DNA of 64,000 nucleotides, from NCBI RefSeq assembly GCF_016808095.1, contig NC_068977.1, positions 4,648,479-4,712,478 of the forward strand. Reading direction: 5' to 3'. The notes under the pieces were generated by a model. That model saw nothing but the letters and a program-made list of their open reading frames with translations. It ran no database searches and had not been told where the DNA came from. Made by a program: the position numbers and the translations under genes. This document shows positions 60,471 through 64,000 of the stretch, one piece after another (position 1 is the stretch's first letter; every line of letters starts with the position of its first letter). This DNA comes from Vigna angularis. Lineage: Eukaryota > Streptophyta > Magnoliopsida > Fabales > Fabaceae.

Positions 60471-61440
60471 AGATAGGTTATTGTGTTTATTGTATCTATT
60501 CAAAATACCTTGGGTAGTCCTGACTGGATTCTCATACATCTTGCTCTCTCATTTAAGGTTTCGTTCATTATTTCTGCCACACCTTTTTGTTCTGGTATTC
60601 TTGGAACTGTCTTGATCATTATGATCCCATTCTCTGAACAAAACTCCTTAAATTCACTACTATCATATTCTTCACTATTACCAAACTTCAAACGTTTAAC
60701 CTTTAAAATTGTTTGAATCTCAACCTCCTTTTTCCACCTTTTAAACAGAGAAAAAATTCAGATTTATTCTTAAGAAAGTAGACTCATACCTATCTTGTTG
60801 AATCATCAATTAAGGTTACAAAATATTGTGAACCATCAAGTATTTCCATTGAAGCTAGCCTCCAAACATCTGTATGCATCAATTCTAATCTTTCAACTTT
60901 ATATGTATTATACTTGTTTTGGAAAAGCTACCTTTTTTCCGCTTTCCAAAGATACAATGTTCACAAGTCACAACGTCAACATGCTTCAAGTTAGGTATTT
61001 TACCTTTTGAGATCATGAGTTTCATTTATCACTCATATGCCCAAGCCTTTGATGCCACAAAGAGGAGCTATTGTTCACTTCTGCAACTGATATCATATCC
61101 TTATCTCCAATCATGTAAAGAGATCCTTGCTTCTTTCCACGAGCAACAACAAGATTATCTTTCATTACCTTCCAATGTTCATCTCCAAAAGTGGTGTAAT
61201 GCACCTCATCATTCAATTGCCCTATAAATATTAAGTTTCTCTTTAAGGCAGGAATATGTCTAACATTACAAAGTCCACGCACTTCAATTAGAGATTCTGA
61301 TGTAAATATCACCTCTTTCCACAATATCAAGAGATTTTTCATTTGCAAGGTAAACCTTCCCAAACATTCCATAAACATAATCAAATAATAGTTTTAAGGA
61401 AGATGTAGTATGAAATGATGCACTTGAGTCCATGATCCAT
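60471..61440 (-). pseudogene. Copia GAG-pre-integrase and integrase remnant
   Basis: The minus strand shows VRGLCNVRHIPALKRNLIFI, SSLWHQRLGHMSD and, after a gap, KTVPRIPEQKGVAEIMN and NERARCMRIQSGLP. The catalytic neighbourhood is degraded (EQKGVAE for the usual EQNGVAE). Confidence 0.8.
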
Positions 61441-61720
61441 GAGTCAACGAAACTATCTAAATTAGATAATAGTGCATCTGCAATTTCATCAGTTGATGCA
61501 TTTTCTTATTAATCATCATCTTATTTCTTTTTGTTGTTGTTCTTCCTTGAAGACCAACATTGATTTGTAAAGGGACCCTTTTTTTGACAATTCCAACATG
61601 TGATATCATTTCATACTTTTGTTTGTGGTCTTCCTCTAAACTTTTATTCTGCCTTGACGTTGATTACGACCTTTGTGGCTATTTCTTCTTTTATTTTCAG
61701 CACTCAATGCTGAACCAGAA

Positions 61721-62260
61721 TCAAAAGTGAAAGATTTCACTAAACTTCTCCTGCCAAAAATCATCGCTTAAGATCAAGTCACGGATGTTATCAAACTTCA
61801 ACTTATTGCTTGTAGAATTACTAACTACAGTAACAGTTGCACCCCAACTTTCCAGAAGAGATGATAATAAAACTAATGCTTTTATTTCATCCTTAAAAGT
61901 TATATGCATTGATGTCAATTGTGCAATAATTGTATTAAATTCACTAATATGATGAGTAACCAAGTTACCTTCACCTATTTTGAGGTTGACAAGTCTGCGA
62001 ATCAAATACACTTTATTGGCTGCAGGTGACTTCTTATACATATTTGAAAATGTCTGCATCAAATCTGCGGTTGTTTTCTTGTTCATAAATTTGAACACAA
62101 CATTCTTGGCTAATGTCAGCCAGATCACACCAAGTGTTTGCCGATCTAACAACTTCCAATCTGATTGCTCCATGTCGTTTGGCTTCTGCCCTTTTAAGGG
62201 TAGATACAACTTCTTCTGATATAGGTAGTCCTTTATCTCCATCTTTCAAAACCTAAAGTT
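61721..62260 (-). pseudogene. Copia gag remnant
   Basis: The minus-strand ORF at 61721-62242 reads [40 protein letters not shown] and LIRRLVNLKIGEGNLVTHHI, typical copia gag (UBN2-like). It is related to the gag piece of copia B at 26190-26455. The normal start lies upstream in another frame. Confidence 0.8.
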
Positions 62261-62350
62261 AATGTCATCAAATTTCTCAATCTTCACCTTCCCTTCTTCC
62301 ATTGTCATTGCTCTCGTATAGCATACTAAGAAATTGGCTCTCATACCACT

Positions 62351-62513
62351 CGTTAGGTTTTTCAAGGAGGAGGTTCACTAGGAAAATACAACACCAATGA
62401 CATCTGAGTCCAACCTTAAGACAATGAATTAATGGATCTTCACCTTTATATGGTGCTCCACTTTCTCATGTTTACCTAATATGGGACTTAGACTCACACT
62501 TGAAATGCTAACA
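62351..62513 (-). repeat. Right (5') LTR of the 59-62 kb copia element
   Basis: 163 bp, CGTTAGG...CTAACA on the plus strand; the first base should be T, so one terminal position is mutated. It differs from the 219-bp LTR at the other end in length and almost all internal sequence. Confidence 0.75.
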
Positions 62514-62518
62514 CCAAA

Positions 62519-63011
62519 ATTCCTAATTAATCATCTAAATCTAAAGCAAGTATTGTACCCTCATAAGTGTTGTAATAATTTAATAATTTTAGATTGTGGT
62601 TCTTCAAGTATGTGCTCAGCTAATTCAACAAGGCCTCTTTAAAGCTTGGGAAAGTGAATCAAAGCTTGACATAGTTATGGTAGAGAAGGCCAAGAAAATG
62701 TTACTACAGAGGTATCATAGCATAATTGTTTTTAGCCTCGATAAAAATGTATATGGTATTGAGGCAAGTCTCAAAGCAAAGATTGCAACAAAATTATGGA
62801 TGAAGCTCGAAAGCTTGTACATGCTGAAAAATCGTAGTCAATCCTCTAAATTTGAAGCAACTATACTTATACAAGTGTTGTAATAGCTTCAACGATATTA
62901 AATTATGGTTGTTCAAATGTGTGTTATTCTGATTCAACAAGGCCTTCTTGAAGCTTGAAAAAGTAAATCAAAGTTTGACATAGTCATGGTGAAGAACGAC
63001 AATAAAATATT
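62519..63011 (+). pseudogene. Copia gag fragments, rest of unit 1 plus units 2 and 3 of the tandem array
   Basis: The segment at 62596-62883 reads LIQQGLFKAWESESKLD and KIATKLWMKLESLYMLKN, copia gag. A further shorter copy begins at about 62890 (ATTCAACAAGGCC.TCTTGAAGCTTG) and stops at 63011. Unit-to-unit spacing, after removing the inserted element, is about 305-310 bp. Confidence 0.65.
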
Positions 63012-64000
63012 CACTAGTACAAAGAATATTTTTTATAATGACTTTTCATACTAGTTATAATCCACCAAGTATAAAAAGTGACACAATGACATAACTGTAA
63101 ATAAAATAACATTTTTTATACCGGGTGTAATTATAATAAAAACAAAAAGTGGGCGTTTTGGCATTTTTGTAATAAAGAATATAACTTTCTATACCGGTTA
63201 TAATTATAACTGATACAAAAAGTGGACGCGGTGTCATTTTTGTAATAAATAAGAAAACTTTTTATATCAATTCTAATTATAACCGGTATAAAAAATTATA
63301 CCCGTTTTAATGATAACCCGTGCAAAAAGTGGTTTCCAATTCTTCCTCTAGGGGGTTTTCTACTTAACTTGACTCTCACAATTGGTATGAAAAACCTCAA
63401 TCTCCTATACCTAACTCTGTGAAACCGCTAGCGTAACCAATTTCTTCTTCCTAGCCTCGTAGTGGTGAACGATGGTGGTTTGCGTTAGAGGTGTGCGACT
63501 TTTGTTTCTTCCATGGCGAGGTGCTCATACTCACGACACTAGATTTGTGACGGTAGCACGGGCACGACATGTAATGTTGGTGTGTTGGTGAATGTGTTGT
63601 GATGGTTTGCAACAACACCAATGGTGCTTTGTGACAACACCAGTGGTAGTTCACGATAATGTCGTGGAAGTCTCTCTCTTCCACGATGATGGTGGCGACG
63701 TTTAGATGTTGCTCCGATTGGGTTTTTTGGCGTCGTTCACTTAGATTGTGAGGAACTTATGTTTTCTGGTTTGGTTCTTCTTTTTGAGGTGACACACGTG
63801 GTGGTGTTCATGGTTGCTCGAGGTTTCAGATCTACAATAGAGAGAGACAAGATTTGCAGCTACGTGTGGTTTTGCATCTTGGAAGTTCAATATTCGTTAC
63901 GATAGAGATACTCATGTTTGTTGGCGCGCGATGCAGGTTCAACAATGATGTTTCGTGGTAGTAAACCTTTGAAATTTTCTTCTTCAACGAGGCAAGAAAG
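63012..64000. mobile_element. Left end of a third CACTA-like element, truncated by the window
   Basis: It starts CACTAGTACAAAGAATATTT, followed by subterminal repeats built on TATAACCGGTATAAAAAGT in both orientations (63040-63330). From about 63350 the sequence becomes GC-richer, with no protein match recognised. The right end, the target duplication and the content lie outside the window. Confidence 0.6.

Larger units (their letters stand above)
59479..62518 (-). mobile_element. Ty1/copia element (minus) with target duplication CCAAA and two dissimilar LTRs
   Basis: The boundaries are CCAAA at 59479-59483 and 62514-62518. The left (3') LTR 59484-59702 (219 bp) is of the family seen at 25780-26004. 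The right (5') LTR 62351-62513 (163 bp) starts TGTTAGCATTTCAAGTGTGA on the minus strand and is otherwise unlike it. Next to the right LTR is a primer-site-like TGGTATGAGAGCC. Inside (minus): gag (61721-62260), GAG-pre-integrase (LWHQRLGHMS near 61045), integrase (EYDSSEFKEFCSENGI, TLNERARCMRIQSGLP near 60500-60690), then a jump over reverse transcriptase to RNase H (GYIFMLGGTTISWKS near 60145). The element is dead but structurally bounded. Confidence 0.8.

Noticed and set aside
1..64000. tRNA, rRNA, CRISPR or operon-like features
   Set aside because: No cloverleaf, rRNA-like or repeat-spacer pattern was seen by eye; the DNA is eukaryotic nuclear. Short ncRNAs cannot be excluded without a covariance-model search.

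Overview
This window is nuclear DNA from a flowering plant. AT-rich intergenic DNA, GT-AG introns, chloroplast-type and secretory N-termini, Ty1/copia, Ty3/gypsy, CACTA, MULE and Harbinger elements and the style of the dispersed repeats point to a phaseoloid legume, probably Vigna or Phaseolus. The genus is an inference from repeat style, not from a search.

Layout. (1) 1-6.8 kb: a five-exon secreted aldose 1-epimerase (+, 369 aa); about 2.6 kb upstream lies a decayed copy of its second exon. (2) 6.9-12.1 kb: a nine-exon plastid-type homologue of archaeal 3-dehydroquinate synthase II (+, 439 aa) with two G-boxes just upstream. (3) 13.0-15.8 kb: a young, non-autonomous Ty3/gypsy element (320-bp LTRs with 3 differences, 5-bp target duplication) whose ORF runs in frame across deletions of reverse transcriptase, most of RNase H and integrase. 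(4) 16-20.5 kb: copia remnant, Harbinger-type MITE, AT-rich filler. (5) 20.5-57.5 kb: a cluster of three receptor-like cytoplasmic kinases of the RLCK-VII/PBL type. RLCK-1 (-, 485 aa) is in frame although its third intron is 7.6 kb and filled with LINE and copia remnants; RLCK-2 (-, 452 aa) has all kinase motifs; RLCK-3 (+) shows only exons 1-3. RLCK-1 and RLCK-3 are arms of an inverted duplication that includes their promoters. RLCK-1 and RLCK-3 have each lost different catalytic residues.

Between the arms, at 41.0-50.4 kb, is a nest: a 2.5-kb solo-LTR-like repeat (target duplication ATAAA) holding two complete non-autonomous CACTA transposons (target duplications TCT and GAG) and a MULE-type MITE (9-bp target duplication). 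The first CACTA carries a fragment of ANGUSTIFOLIA, the second two exons of a plant cysteine oxidase, so both are Pack-CACTA gene-capture elements. Another LTR-type repeat follows at 51-53 kb.

(6) 57.5-64 kb: a copia element (-) bounded by CCAAA target duplications but with two clearly different LTRs, inserted into one unit of a roughly 305-bp tandem array of copia gag fragments; then the left end of a third CACTA-like element that runs out of the window.

The host genes do not form a pathway. The coherent story is a local kinase family diversifying, possibly towards pseudokinases, in a transposon-rich setting. No tRNA, rRNA or CRISPR was seen. Splice sites were inferred by eye from frame continuity and protein family expectation; in every full gene model the exon lengths add up to an uninterrupted frame.
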